A stretch of DNA of 64,000 nucleotides from Bradysia coprophila (taxonomy: Eukaryota > Arthropoda > Insecta > Diptera > Sciaridae), in contig NW_023503608.1 in the NCBI RefSeq assembly GCF_014529535.1, forward strand, positions 11,458,501-11,522,500, written 5' to 3'. The stretch's first letter is position 1. Each line of letters opens with the position of its first letter. A program made the position numbers and the translations under genes. The notes below the pieces were generated by a model. That model saw nothing but the letters and a program-made list of their open reading frames with translations. It made no database searches and had not been told where the DNA came from. Positions 23,465-36,300 of this stretch are shown one piece after another.

Positions 23465-24280
23465 TTTGTTCTTCGATTCCGGTTCTCCAATGCGTTAGCC
23501 AAAAAATCTCTATCCCGGTTTCCAGGGAAAGTTTACTGTATTTGCGCGCTGTTCGATTATGAAACCAAATCAAAAAAATTCGTTAATTTTACGCGATATT
23601 TGAAATGTTAAATGTTCCAAAAAAAATGCTGTTGATACACAATATAACCTTTCATTATCATTTTATGGTGAATGGCGCGATTTTCGAACTCGACACACAG
23701 AAAATTTTCAGTTATTGATTAAGCATTGAAGCATTCACATTTAGGCAAATAAATGTCTGTAATGCTGAGTAATGATTTTTCTTTCACGAAATTATAAATG
23801 TTAAAACTTTATTGTCGTTCAAATGCATCGTAGACACTTATTCACCAGCCACAGCGTTCACCTTTAATTGATTTTGTATATGAATTATGAATTGTTCGAT
23901 GTTATTAAATAATTAGACAAATTTGAGTGAAAGGGTCACGACAGGTCAAAATTTTAAGGCAAATTCCGGAAACTAAAAAACTGAACCAGAACCGGCAACA
24001 GAAGAGCGGTCTGAATGATCTGTCCGTAAAACATGTAATGTCAGTTATTTACAGCTGAAAGTTTAAAACGAGTCTCACCATCAAACATTTAAAAACATCC
24101 GAAACACAAAGGTAATAATGAGGTGCAATGACAATGAAATCACACAATAAACACCACCTTTCCAGTCACCACTTTAAAATCACGCCACTTAATTCAAAAA
24201 GTTAAAATGTGCCTTACCGAAAATTAATCATTGATGGAACCAAACATCCGATTTCGAACAATTCTTAATACTAAGCTGAA
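23465..24280. other. intergenic upstream of desaturase copy 2
   Basis: No gene seen. This is where the promoter and 5' UTR of the minus-strand desaturase and the 3' UTR of the next minus-strand gene should lie. Confidence 0.35.
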
Positions 24281-25091
24281 TTAGTTAAAATTAAATTTGA
24301 AGAGGCTATCAAAATTTGAGCTGCTGTAATCTGCACGATGATAAAAGTGCTCGTTGACATTTCTTATGCCCGTTCAGATTATTCCGATAAGGTGGACAGA
24401 AATTTATTCGTACAATTGTTGCGAATATACGGGAAATGATTTCTACTAAATAAATACTTACTACAATTTAACAAATGAAACGTCTGTAGTGGAATCACTA
24501 CACACTTCATAATGTTGTGTTTCGTCAGTCGTCACATGACATTCAAGGCGATTCAAATAAGTATTACGTAAATCTGTCGATTGTATGGGCAATACGTATT
24601 CGGTAGGGTCATTTGGTAGACGATTATGGGAAATCCTTAACACCTAGAATGACGATAAGAAGTCCGAATTTGATTTTACACTCTATGAAAGCGTGTACGT
24701 CGGTGTCGGACGCTTTTAGAATGAATGGAATTTTTTTTAAATCACAGTTCAAATCCAAGGGTCTAATTTTAACTGTCGAAGTTGTAGTCGAGAGTCCAGT
24801 AAAATTTTGAGGATTGAAGTTTGTTGATTGATAATTTATAAATGCACAATTACAAACAGTCTAAAAATGCTCTATCTACAATGGGCTACAATCTTAAAAT
24901 CTGTTCTTCTGTTCTTCGAAATATTAACTAGTGTCTATACCGCATCTTTTACTTCGTTTGTTGAAATGTTAATTTTTCTTTACATATAAGACCAAACGAA
25001 TCTTTCGTTGTCGCTTATTTTTGTCGTTGCTTTTGATAACAGATGAAACATTATTGAAACACTTTTGCGGACAGGTGCAGATTATGTCACC
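24281..25091 (-). CDS. unrecognised multi-exon gene, 3' portion (at least 164 aa)
   Basis: Four exons chain with matching phases: 25091-24984 (36 codons, contains ICTCPQKC), 24860-24699 (54 codons, begins TVCNCAF), 24643-24462, and 24323-24281 ending TAA. Junctions are TAT|GTAAAG..TTTTTAG (phase 0), GAC|GTACAC..TTCTAG (55-bp intron, phase 0), and TTGTA|GTAAGT..ATTACAG (phase 2). The product is cysteine-rich at the front, then has a beta-rich stretch including IPFILKASDTD and NDPTEYVLPI. That stretch is faintly reminiscent of the farnesoic-acid-methyltransferase-like domain (Methyltransf_FA), but too weakly to assign. The 5' end is unresolved. An upstream segment (about 25256-25130) has an open frame with a GTAAGT donor, but its phase does not fit. 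If the 55-bp intron is not real, the gene has a frameshift and could be a pseudogene. Confidence 0.4.
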
Positions 25092-25888
25092 CTCAGCGGT
25101 ATCAGTTATTTTGTAAGTAGAAACAGGGACTTACTTGAATCAATTTCACCGTTTAGGATTTTCTGACTGATTATTGTTTCTCCCTGACTTAAAGACCTAA
25201 TCCTAAACAACCATATTGTAAATGTAACAGTCCCTTGCGCACAAATATTCTACTCGTCATTTTTGCTTATATTTATTTTTAAACCTGTTACTGAAAGCAG
25301 CGAATCCTACTAACTCCTAAAGTTTAGTAGCACATGTCTGACGTTATGCAGTTTCGATCGACTTTGCTTATTACAGGTGAGAATGATGAATTCTACATAA
25401 TTGATATCTGAAACAATATTCTTAGAACGAAAGTAGACCTAACAAAATGTGTATTTTGCTGTCCATTAACATATATGAAATAAGAGACAAATTTTTCGTT
25501 TATTTATATTAATTTCATAAAAGTCGTTGATTGTGAAAATAAATAAATAAAGTCAATTGGAATTTGAATATCAACATATAAAGTATGTAATTACTTTATC
25601 AATCGTAATGCATGCATACGATAACTTTGATTTTGACTTTATGGACTGTTCTCGTCATCAGTTTCAGACTACAAAGACGATGTGTAAACATTTGTCGATC
25701 GACTACCTTCCACAAATGAATAAACTTTTTGAGACGTTGAAGTTTTAAATGTGATGACTACACTGTTACGATCATGTTTTTATAAGGAAAATGTAAAATG
25801 TAAAATTTGGCTTAGGCCAAGTCTGCTTAAGACACATCAGCTTAGGTGTCAACATCCTTTCGCTTTTGAGAAGTTCCTTCACCTGTTT
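25092..25888. other. 5' flank of the preceding gene, no further gene defined
   Basis: May contain 5' exons of the minus-strand gene ending at 24281. An ATG with good context (AAAATGACG) lies at about 25262 on the minus strand and a TATAAG-like motif upstream, but I could not join it in frame. Nothing else is supported. Confidence 0.3.
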
Positions 25889-26196
25889 TTCAGCTGGTCC
25901 ACACATTCCAGGGCTTACTTTCGAGAATTTTAATTCCGAAAATTCCGAAAATTCTGCAAAAATTGCGAAAAAGTTCCGAAAAATTCAGAAATAATTTTTC
26001 GGAATTTTTCAGAACTTTTTCGGAACTTTTTCAGAATTTTCGGAATTAAAATTCTCTAAAGTAAGCCCTGACACATTCAGGCAAAACTGCTTATTGGTCT
26101 ATATACGGTCCTACCACCAGCACTCTCATGAGTGTAATTATTTTACCAGTATAAACAAGTATAAGCATTTTCGTTTGTATGAGTGGACCAGCTGAA
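25889..26196. repeat. short inverted-repeat element hosting a nested MITE
   Basis: TTCAGCTGGTCCAC at 25889-25902 is mirrored by GTGGACCAGCTGAA at 26183-26196. Weaker pairing continues inward (AAAACTGCTTAT with ATAAGCATTTT). A second element (25909-26070) has inserted eight bases inside the left arm, so the host repeat is the older of the two. Confidence 0.55.
25909..26070. mobile_element. 162-bp hAT-like MITE with perfect 8-bp target duplication
   Basis: The termini are CAGGGCTTACTTT and AAAGTAAGCCCTG. Identical 8-bp flanks ACACATTC lie at 25901-25908 and 26071-26078. The whole interior is an imperfect palindrome built of TTCCGAAAA/TTTTCGGAA units. A CAGGG terminus with an 8-bp duplication is characteristic of hAT-superfamily elements. 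There is no coding capacity. Confidence 0.88.
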
Positions 26197-26422
26197 GCCA
26201 ATTTCTATTAAACTTTCACTGGCGTCCACTGTGCTATAATTTGGAGCTTTCTTATGATTTAAAAGTGGCGTTTGAAGTAAATGTAAGGACAGTCGAGCCG
26301 AAACACAAGTGCGATAAATTCTAGGATAAACTCTTAATCTCTTAACATGAGATTAGTTGCGTACCACGAAGAAATGAAGCTCAGTGCAGCCTTCACTGTA
26401 TTAGATTTAAAGTATAAAAACA

Positions 26423-26647
26423 ATGTCCGCTATCACACTATCTGAACATTTCAACTCAACATTAAACTCATGTGGCAAGTTCTATGACCTGCCTAGTGAT
26501 AAACGAATTTGCCCTATAGCTGGAACTTTATTTCATCGAATAGTGAACCAGCTTCAAAACTCGGACTGTGACGTAGGGTTTTTTGAAGGTGTGGGGAAAG
26601 TAACGATAAAAGAGAATGGAGTCAAAGAATCCAATAAAACAGGATGA
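26423..26647 (+). CDS. possible small hypothetical protein (74 aa)
   Basis: An ATG-started frame with ordinary-looking codons ends at TGA and is followed 54 bases later by AATAAA at 26701. The product has three spaced cysteines (LNSCGKFYDL, RICPIAGTLF, NSDCDVGFF) and no signal peptide in this reading. A second short open frame just upstream (26347 onward, another phase) also looks protein-like, so the true gene may begin with an upstream exon joined at the TTTAAAG near 26410. I do not recognise a family. It could equally be a chance ORF. Confidence 0.25.
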   Translation: MSAITLSEHFNSTLNSCGKFYDLPSDKRICPIAGTLFHRIVNQLQNSDCDVGFFEGVGKVTIKENGVKESNKTG

Positions 26648-26700
26648 CATTGATGAACTGTCCCAGATGATCTACAGTGATTTATAATCGGATAAGAAGT

Positions 26701-29700
26701 AATAAAGTGAGCAAAAAGCTTGCATTGTTGCTTTTTTTAAATTTTTAGAATTTTTCGAACAGTACTAAAGGTGCAACCAAAAAATCTACAGGTGCTTTTT
26801 GTGTGAATTTTATACGTGAAAAAGTCACCTCTTCATGGTAAAATTTCATGGTAAGTTTTCCAAACTCTTCTTGTGAATCAAAAAGAATAGTTCCGTATTT
26901 TGGGATTGGGCATCGAGCTTATACCAAACAATGATAACGATCAAAATCGAGATTCCTTTGTAGTCAATTCAGCGAAATTTGTTGACAATAATTTGTTTAT
27001 TATTGTTATGAGCCAAATCTTTTAAATTTTACTTGTTTTTACTTGTGGGAAAATCCTTAATTCGTAGGTGGGAATTCACGAGGCGCTTGGCAAAGTGTCT
27101 ACCTTTTATGTTCCTCAGTGAGACGAATTATCTTCTGAATCCTCTGATATCTTTTTTTTTGATGGAGTAGACAATTTTTTTTTAAATGGCGGGAAATGAA
27201 ATACGAGTTATTTTCATATATAATTATTTATTAATATTGTAATTAATTAATAAACGGTCTACTAATAAGATAACATATTTGTTTGTTTGTTTTGTTTTCT
27301 CTTTTTTTTAAATTTAACTTTCTTTCAAATTTCCTCTTCAATTATTCATAAAATTTTTTATATAATTTTTTTTTTATTATTTTAATCTCATTTTTAACCG
27401 CATATAATCACTAGTTAAGTTCTCCATTTCTTGTGTTTTTTTTCCTCTTCTTATTTTTCTCCATTTTTATCAAATAATTCTCAATCATTATAATTGTGTC
27501 ATTTTTTTCATTTATTTTCTTTCGTTACTACCTAATTTGATTTCTTTTCTTTTTTTGTTTTGTTTTAGACGTTATTCTTTTTATATCTTGAATGCAATAA
27601 ATAATCAAAAGAAATTATTTCCCAAAAACAAAATCAAAAATGTTCGTCTGATGTTTATAGTTTAAATGTATAATAATGTAGTTTTTCATTCATTTGTGGA
27701 AATAAATTGGTTGAGTGTGTTTCCATTCAGTAGACAGCAGGGTGCAAAGTGTTTTTCTTTTCTTTGAATGATGGTAAAATGGTAGGTGAAAGAAGAAAAA
27801 ACCAATAAATCCCTCCGAATCAACAATATATTATTAAACATAATCAACAACAACAATATATATTATAAATAAATAAATATATATTTTCATTTTAATTTTT
27901 TTTTCATTTTTTTTTAGTTTTTATTGGCAAAAAAGTAACAAGTTGATTTGGTAATTTATTGATCTTTCTTTTATGAATTCTTTCAATTATGAACGTTCTG
28001 TTTGAATATTGTTTTTTTTTTTAATTCTCAAATGTTATCTTATCTTCTTAAGTAAGTATATAAAATATGCATCGACACATTTGGTGGTTTGTTTTTAGTT
28101 AAGTTTTGTAAATTTAATTTAATTTTTTTTATCTTGTTTCGACACAAATTAAAATTTAAATGTTCTGTGTTCTTTTCCTTAATATTTTTTTGTTTAGAAT
28201 AGTAGAATTTTCATTACACTTAAACCACATTATCATCATTGAATTTTTCACTGCTTTTCACTTTGTTTATTCGGATAATAATTTTTGTTTGCAAATTTTC
28301 TTTCAACATTTTAAATTTCTTTTAATTCTGGTTCTGGATGTGTTAGTTTAAATTCTCTTAAGTTAATGTTCTCCTAAGATTAACGATTGTTATGTAGCAT
28401 AAGGACAGGGATAACATTCGATTAAAAAGATTACACAGATGGCGTCCCCAATTAAATTCAAATTTTTTATGATGCAATATCATTGAAAATATTTTTTGTA
28501 TAAAAAAAACCCAAATTGAAATTAATTTTCGGTTCCATCTGTTTGTATTTTTGCAAATAAAAAATTAGTAGATCAGTTGCACGAATGCTACATAAGGAAA
28601 GGTATATCTTCACTTTTTTTTTTACTTTCAATTTGTATATAAGTACACCGTTTTATATTTTCGTCTTAAGTACCTTTTTTAATAACTATAGAAGCGTTTC
28701 ATTCATTATTTTGTTTTCTTTCTATTTTAATTCAATAATGTTTTGCCATTTACTCTTAAAAATGTAATAAATTACTAAACGAAAAGTTTTTTTAATAACA
28801 TAAACATTTTATTAATTCTATTAATTTAAAGCATTCATTTAAAATGACTTTTTTTTTGTAATAATAGTTAATGGTTTCCTTTTTGTTTTAAATGTCAAGA
28901 AGTATGTAACATACGAATAAGAAGTAGTAGAACAGGAAGAAGAAATAGAAGAATATTACTAACTAGATAGACGTACGAAAACAAAATTAATAATAAACAT
29001 TCAACGAACACGTTGTGTGCGAACGTGTTTTGAAATTTAGTGTGGTACATAGCTGTAACTTGTAAATGGTTTTGACAAAACTTAAAAAAAAAACATTTTT
29101 TTTAAATCAAAAAGAAAAATTGCAGTTAATCACAAGAACTTACGACAAGAGAACACATTTGCATGACATTGCTATTTAAAAATTATTTAATTATAATTTT
29201 CAATGTCTCTAACTATCTCACGTTTGGGACTTAATTTACAAAATGAATCTAAATTCCGAGTACAATTCGAGTTTGCTTTTAATTTCGATAAAAAAATGTT
29301 TTTATTGGTGTCTAAATTGATACTCGCTTTAGATTTACTTACTTTTCCTTTTTATTTCGTCGAAACAAATTTTCGAAATGTAGCCGTCTTAGTTCAGGGA
29401 TCTTATTTTGCCAGTCGAAAAGCCGACACCATTTGGTTGATTTTTTCACTTCACAATTTGTCTGTACATAAATAGGAAACTGTTGCCATCAAACTTATGC
29501 AGATTTTGTGTGTGTGTTTGTTTGTTGTTGTTTTTTTTTATTCATTGATGGTAAATTACCGTACATTAGAAGATACAACACTTTCATGAATGTAAGGCAA
29601 ATTGTGAATATTACTACAGGAATTTTAGAGGACAATAACTTTCATTCCGATTTATTTTCAAACATTTATAATTTTACCAGAACCTACCAGAGCTTATTGA

Positions 29701-32700
29701 TTAAAAAAAAAGTTTTGTTGTCTCGTAAAAAATTATATTCTTAGAAAATCCTCGAATATTTTTGTCAAAAAGATTTTTGGAGTAAAGAAATATTCGGACA
29801 TCGGTCTGGAACATACATACATCCAAATGTGATCAAATTAAGAACGACTCCACAAACATTTACATTATTCCAATTTCCAAGAATTTCTTGTCTTTATCTA
29901 AACTCAATTGAACATTATATCTGGGTCTCATGGTGGGCGGAGAGGATCGAGAATAAAAGTTAACTGATGCAAATTTTGAAAATGATTTGATTGTAATGCC
30001 TAAGATGAGGCAGCCTTGTCGTACAATTCAAATGGTCCCATTGTCTTATCAGATAATCATTCGTCAAGTAAATAATTATTTTCTTTGTTAATCAGTCAGT
30101 CGATATGATAATACGTTTCAATAATCGGAATAATCCTCCGGTGAACGCTTTTGGGCGGGGGGAACAGCTACATTTTGACGAAAGTTTCGATACAAAAGCT
30201 CGATTATTAACTTTCAGAGATCAAAGCATAAAATAACAAAAATAAAAACAAAAACTAAATTCAGTTAGAAACATTGGAAATGTAATGGTTAAAAAGAAAT
30301 TGGCTGATTTCACATTTAGAATTAAGATTTTTTTTATAATAAGATCATCAATTAGAAGCATTTTATTAAACATTTCATTGGTTTTTTTAAGTAAAAATTC
30401 AGTTATTTAAATATCTAATTTATTTTTACATTTCTAAAATATTTACTTTGTAATCTTGTGGCAGCTCTATGTTGTCGAGTTTCTTCATTTTATTTTAAAA
30501 TTTCTTTTATGTTTTTGTTTTTTTATTTACTTTCTTTTTGTTTATTTTTATTTTTAAATTTTTATTATTTTCTTTATGATTAAGAATTTTCAAAAATATG
30601 CTACTTAGAGCGGTTTTTGCATTTTAGCTAGCATTTTCATAATTAATTTTCTCTCTTTTTCTGGTTTGGTTTTTATCGGAAAAGCCTGTTGTCAAGTAGA
30701 TAGTAATAATAATAATTTTAAAAAAACCCAGTATTTTCTTTACACATTTGAGGATGTTTTTTTTGCATACTACAATCGGTTATAGTAAAACGAGAAGACA
30801 ATCAGTAAGTCCGTAACTGATTTATTTATTATAATGGTAATATGTACATTGTGGTTGGTGTTACATATTCGGTTAAGCCAGGTTTTTCATTCATTATTTA
30901 TATTTTACGTTTGGTTTGATTAACTGGATAAAAGACTCAAAATCAAATTTAGTTTAAAAAAAATCTATGAACCCAGAGTACGCCCAACAATCATTTGAAG
31001 CGAACAAAAAAAAAAACATTTCACGGGGAAATATTTATCATCTGATTCGAGTTTTCGTCAATACGAAATGGTCATTGAATAGAAAATAATTAAAATACTT
31101 ATTAAGGGACATTGTTCCACGAAAGAGGTGTGTGAGCGTGCTTGATTGAAAGAAATGTCCAACTCGATTTTCTCTGACATTTTAATGTGGTTCACAGAGA
31201 GAAAGAAAAAAATCATTTAAAAAAGAGAAGCAAAATTTTTAATGATTCATACCAAAGTCATACAAAAATAAAATTAAGAACAAAAAAAGAAAAAAAATTG
31301 TTGAATTGGATTTTTAAGTTTCACTTTCTTGCTTTAACTTTCTAATTAATTTTATTTTATTCTTTTCATCATTTTTTTTTTAATTTAATGTAATTTTTAT
31401 ACTACTAAATAACAACAAACAGTATGCCTTAAAAATAATATAAGATCGTTTTTCTTTGTGTGTGTGTGTTATGCTGTGTGTTGGATCCTCAACACCATAA
31501 TAAATAACAATTTTCTTTTCCTTTTTTTTGTTAAATTTAATATAATTATTGTTAAAATTCATTCTCTTAACTTGACGGCTGGCTAACATCAGCTGTTCAA
31601 CCGATGCGCATGGTCATGGCAAATTTATTATATTTTGTTCATTCTAATAAAAACAAAACAAAACAAAAATTCTATCTTTTAAGTACATTGAAATGGAGTA
31701 TGCTGGTTTTCTTTGGTTTGATCATCAAGTTTTAACGTAAAATTATAAATCTCAATTGAATAGCTTTTTACTTACTTTTCTATTTAGGTTTACCGATATA
31801 ATAGGAGAGACAACAAAAGCTACAACGCGATCTCAGTGTAATCGAATCGAATATTTCCAAAATGTTTTTATCGAAAGTATGGTCCGTCCCAACTCATTGA
31901 CTCATTTTTCAGGCTCCAGCATGAATTTCTGGATTAGAAAGCTCCCGATTCTTTTTACTTGACAAATATTGAACGTCCAATTATTTGAATTTCTTCATTT
32001 GGACCATCTGACTAGTGATAAGAATTGATTTTCTTTGCAAAAATGGCTTTAAGATTTCGAGTGGTAGTGGGCAGTGAATAATTTAGTAATTCGGTGGGTA
32101 ATTACCCTAAATAAAAGACGATTAATCATTTAATAGCAATGAAACCCCGTTTTGGGCACTATGGTAATATAAATTGTGAGTGTTATTTCACAGAACGAAT
32201 ATGCTCGCTGTTCCCGTTGAGTATGAACTTTGAGAGGGTTGACAATATGAAGTAAGTTTGTCGAAAGAATTCATTCCCGAACTCATTGTCTAATGCCTTC
32301 GAGACCGGGCATTAATGAGATTCCAGCTTTTATTTAGAATTTCCAGTTACAAACATTGTGGTATGTTATTGACAGGAACGTATTGGCTATATACAATTGA
32401 ATGGTAAACACTAAAAGCTTTAATGCATAAAAAGCTCGTGATAAATTGTATTTGTTATTATTTAATTCTAAGACTGGTGTAGTAGTCAAATACTTTTCAA
32501 ATTTAATATTATTGGAAATTTTCGAATTGTGTTTTTGTGATTTTTTTTTATTAGCAAAACAATATTTTAAGTCCGAAACCATTGACCGTTTAAGTGGGTG
32601 AATTCGTCAAAGTCACAGTTTGAGTGAATTACAGCAAGTCCGAATAATAAATAAAAATTGTTAATTAGTATGACCGAAAATGCCATTTAATGTTGTTCCA

Positions 32701-33174
32701 TTGTCCTAAAATGTGTGATAAACCTGCAGCACTGGAAAGTAAATATTCTCAAGCTATTGAACTGAATCGGATGAGAAGAGAAAAATAGATTTTAATTTTT
32801 CTTTTCAAGTTCTTGTTCGATTATTTTTTTGTGAAGAAATCTTTGTGACGAATAGAAAATTAGGAAAATGTTGATTATCAGAGATGTCTTTATCGGATGT
32901 TTTTGGTTTTCATTTTTTTTTAAATTGTTTACTGAAAATGTATTTCTATCATTTTTTTCTTCTTCATCAATTTTTTTAAATTATTTTTCATTCTTTTTTT
33001 GTATACAAATTTAATTATTTTTTTTTTTTCATTTTTATTTTTTTGTTACTAAAAAATAGTGTGTGATTTTTTAAATTTTATATTATTTTTAATTTATACA
33101 TGTTACTTTCTTTTAAATATATATTTATAATGTACCTTTCATATTTTGTTTGTTTGTTGTTTTTTTTTTAATTT
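26701..33174. other. very AT-rich non-coding DNA downstream of PMCA
   Basis: About 6.5 kb with many runs of T and A. The longer frames in it (for example 29203-29475 and 28160-28351) are low-complexity and unconvincing. Part of it is presumably the 3' UTR of the distal PMCA terminal exon, whose stop is at 33175. AATAAA occurs on the minus strand near 33034-33039, but so many A/T-rich hexamers are present that a cleavage site cannot be chosen by eye. Confidence 0.4.
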
Positions 33175-33396
33175 TTAAACAGCAGTTTCTGTATGGCTAT
33201 GCGATGATAATCGTTCCACATCGATTTCGGGTATCGTTAGTTCGTCTGGTATATTATCGGCATATTCAATGGATGACGTTTGCGATAGACGTTTACTCAG
33301 TGATGTTTGCTTGCGTAGTACTTCTGCTAGTGATGTGTTACTGTGTTCACCGTATCGAGCATCTAAACCCTGACGAAATGCGTTTACAACTCGAAT
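33175..33396 (-). CDS. PMCA: PMCA alternative last exon A, ends in ETAV
   Basis: An ACAG acceptor is followed in phase 0 by [16 protein letters not shown]. Joined to the common exon ending RLQTQ, it completes the classic calmodulin-binding segment ([12 protein letters not shown]) known from vertebrate b-type pumps. The exon gives 73 residues: a Ser/Thr-rich linker, an acidic stretch, and the C-terminus [10 protein letters not shown]. The last four residues, E-T-A-V, fit a class I PDZ ligand (S/T-x-hydrophobic). An upstream frame extension beyond 33396 is intronic. Confidence 0.88.
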   Translation of the reverse strand: MRVVNAFRQGLDARYGEHSNTSLAEVLRKQTSLSKRLSQTSSIEYADNIPDELTIPEIDVERLSSHSHTETAV

Positions 33397-36300
33397 CTGT
33401 ACATTGGTTGTGGTTGAATAGATGTTGTTGTTTTGTTGGTTGGTTGGATGGACATAATTCGAGGTTGTGTATAAATACAACACACATATATAAACGAATA
33501 TATGTACAGAAACACACACATTGACGAGATATAGGAGGATTTTTTTTGGTTTTTTCAAAAAAAAAGAAAGAAAAATCATGAATTAGTTAAGTTCATCTTT
33601 AGTTAAACGGAAAAAAAAAATGTTTTTTTTTTTCAACAAAAGTAATAACAAAATAAACAAAAAAATTGGTTCTTTACAGCTTCGGTGTAAGGGACTGTTC
33701 AGTTACACCCAACAAACAAGCTACGCTAATTTATTTAGATATCAATTTTCTTCTCTAATTTTTTTAAATCGCTGATCTTTCTGAACAATCCCCGATCACC
33801 CAACTTTAAACTTGTAACATGTTATTAAGGTCATACAAAGTCAGCCACACAATAGCAAGCATTTCAATTTACTAGTTACTATTCTATTCTCCATTACCAA
33901 AATTGCAGATCTAAAATCTTTTAAAAAGAAAACAATCAATCGCCAACAATTGCAGTTATTAGTCGATGATTAACTTTCGGTTTTCTTCTTATGGACGTAA
34001 CAATTTACAGACTAGCATGCAAACATATTTTGTTAATGGACTGACAAAAAATGTTATTTGATTGATCGTGTCCATTTTCATTGAAAAGGGAGTTTATAAA
34101 GCCTGAAGAGCTAAAGAACGGAGCAGTTAGAACGGAAAATTCGTTACGCACTTATTTTATTTCAAAAACAAATTTGAATCCTATTACTACCTACCTACCT
34201 ACCACTAATAATTACATTCAAAAATGGATGTAGGCTATAAACTTTCCATTAAAACTAATCAACTGGGATAAGAATGACCATGCTCATCGACTAATTTAAT
34301 GTGTTAAGAAACAAGTTCACGTCAATTTGAATGAATCCCAAGAGACCTACGTTCATTTTAACGAAAAGAGATTCATTGTAATGAGAATATTTATGAAAAT
34401 TTTAACTTACATGTACGATATCAATAAAACTGTGAATGTAATTCAAAATGCATAGGAAACGATAAACATGGTCGGTGAATCAAGAATAAAATTACAGTCT
34501 ACATGCCGATGAAGGCTATCGTTTTTTACGTTTTAAGACGATTATGCAAAGAGTTTCTTTTTGTACAACTTTCTCAACAACAGCACTCAGGAGCAGATGC
34601 TTGTGCTAAAAATATGCTACTCCATATTCCGTTAGAGTGATTATGGCGGATTTTTATTTTCCTTTTTCGTTTTTATTTCCTTCTTCTTAACAACCAGCCA
34701 AAAAAAAGAAAAGAAATCGAATGCACATGAAAGTAGCAATGCTCACGCATATCTCATGTTCTTTTCATTTTTAGATTAAAGGGCAGAAGAATGAAAAACA
34801 ATAAAAATAATTCATTTCGGAATTTTAATGAAACGCAATTTAATTTTAAATAAAACGCCCCCCGAAACGCGTGTGTTTTTCATTCCATTTTACAAAACCA
34901 TCATTTTCTTTGTAATGAAAATTTACGGTTGTTGTTCATGGAAACTACATGGATATCGAAAAATATAGAAAGGAAATTTTTTACTGGGTTCACACAATTA
35001 TTTTGGCGTTTGAAAATCTGCCAGCTTTTCAGGATAATACAGGGGGCTTATCATATTATTTTACGTATATATGGAGGCTATCGTTCACATGCTAATGCTA
35101 ATGCACATGTGTTGCTGCTAATTGAATTTTATGCTCTCAGGCGAATCTTTGCTTTTAGCGTACGCCTCGTCTATTTTCCCTGATCAGACACTAGGACATT
35201 TATTTCTTTTTTTATCCCCTATATACAGTCTTCGTTTTTCATTACAATAAAATAAAAAAATCTCATTCGCACAACACTACACTATGAATGTAAATGTAAC
35301 CAATTGCTCATTTTAAAATTGTAACTTTAATATGAAATGTTATGGCCAAAGTGTATGCCTCTATAATGAGTTCTTGTTTCTGTATATATGTGTAAAAAGG
35401 TTAAAGTTAAAAATGGTGAAAAAAAAAAAACAAAACAAAGAAGAGTCATAGTTCAAAGGCATTAAGCACAGGGGATGTATAGAGAAATATATATATATAG
35501 TTCATTCAGTGGGATCGAAAACAGTAAGTAAAAGTAAAACAATAAAAGCAAATCATTTTAAAATCAGTCAATAAAACATGCATGTTTCACGCAAAATAAA
35601 AAAAATTGTTTTTATTGTTCATGCGGTGAAAAGTGCTTCAATTTTAATTTCTAAACATTACACAATACATTGTCATGATGCACGAATTAAAAATTACACA
35701 GAAAACGGATATAATGATGGAAATGAAAGGTTTTCATGTGATTTTCCGTTGAAGCATTTTCCATGAATTTTTTTCATTTTTTATTACTTTCGGTTTTATA
35801 TCTTGGATTCAGACAAACGAAACATTAAGTAGTTTGATTTTTTATATATATATATAATGGCTTTGTGGGCGTTCTAAAGAACAAAACCGAACTTGGACAG
35901 CCTCTTTCGGTTCATTTGCATGACATAAGTTGGTAGAATTGACGTAAAATCGCGTAAAATAATTTATTCGTTTTCTAATTGCCAAAGGGGGAATGAATTT
36001 TTGAACGACCTCCTTGGTTGGACGATGTGATGTGATGATATAGCAAGTATTATAATATTATTCATATACTCAAAAGTCAATGACCTCTTCTTCGATGCAT
36101 TCAAAATATCGGAAAACTACGTAACAAATCAACTAGAAAAACATGAATGCAGAAACGTTTAAACGTCAACGCCCAACTTATGTATACCAGCTACCAAGAT
36201 CAACATAAAAGAGACTCGGCATCAGAAATTCAAGATAAATAAAAAAAAATATTTTCAAAACAAAAAACCAATAAAACAGACGTCTGAGTTAAAAACGACA

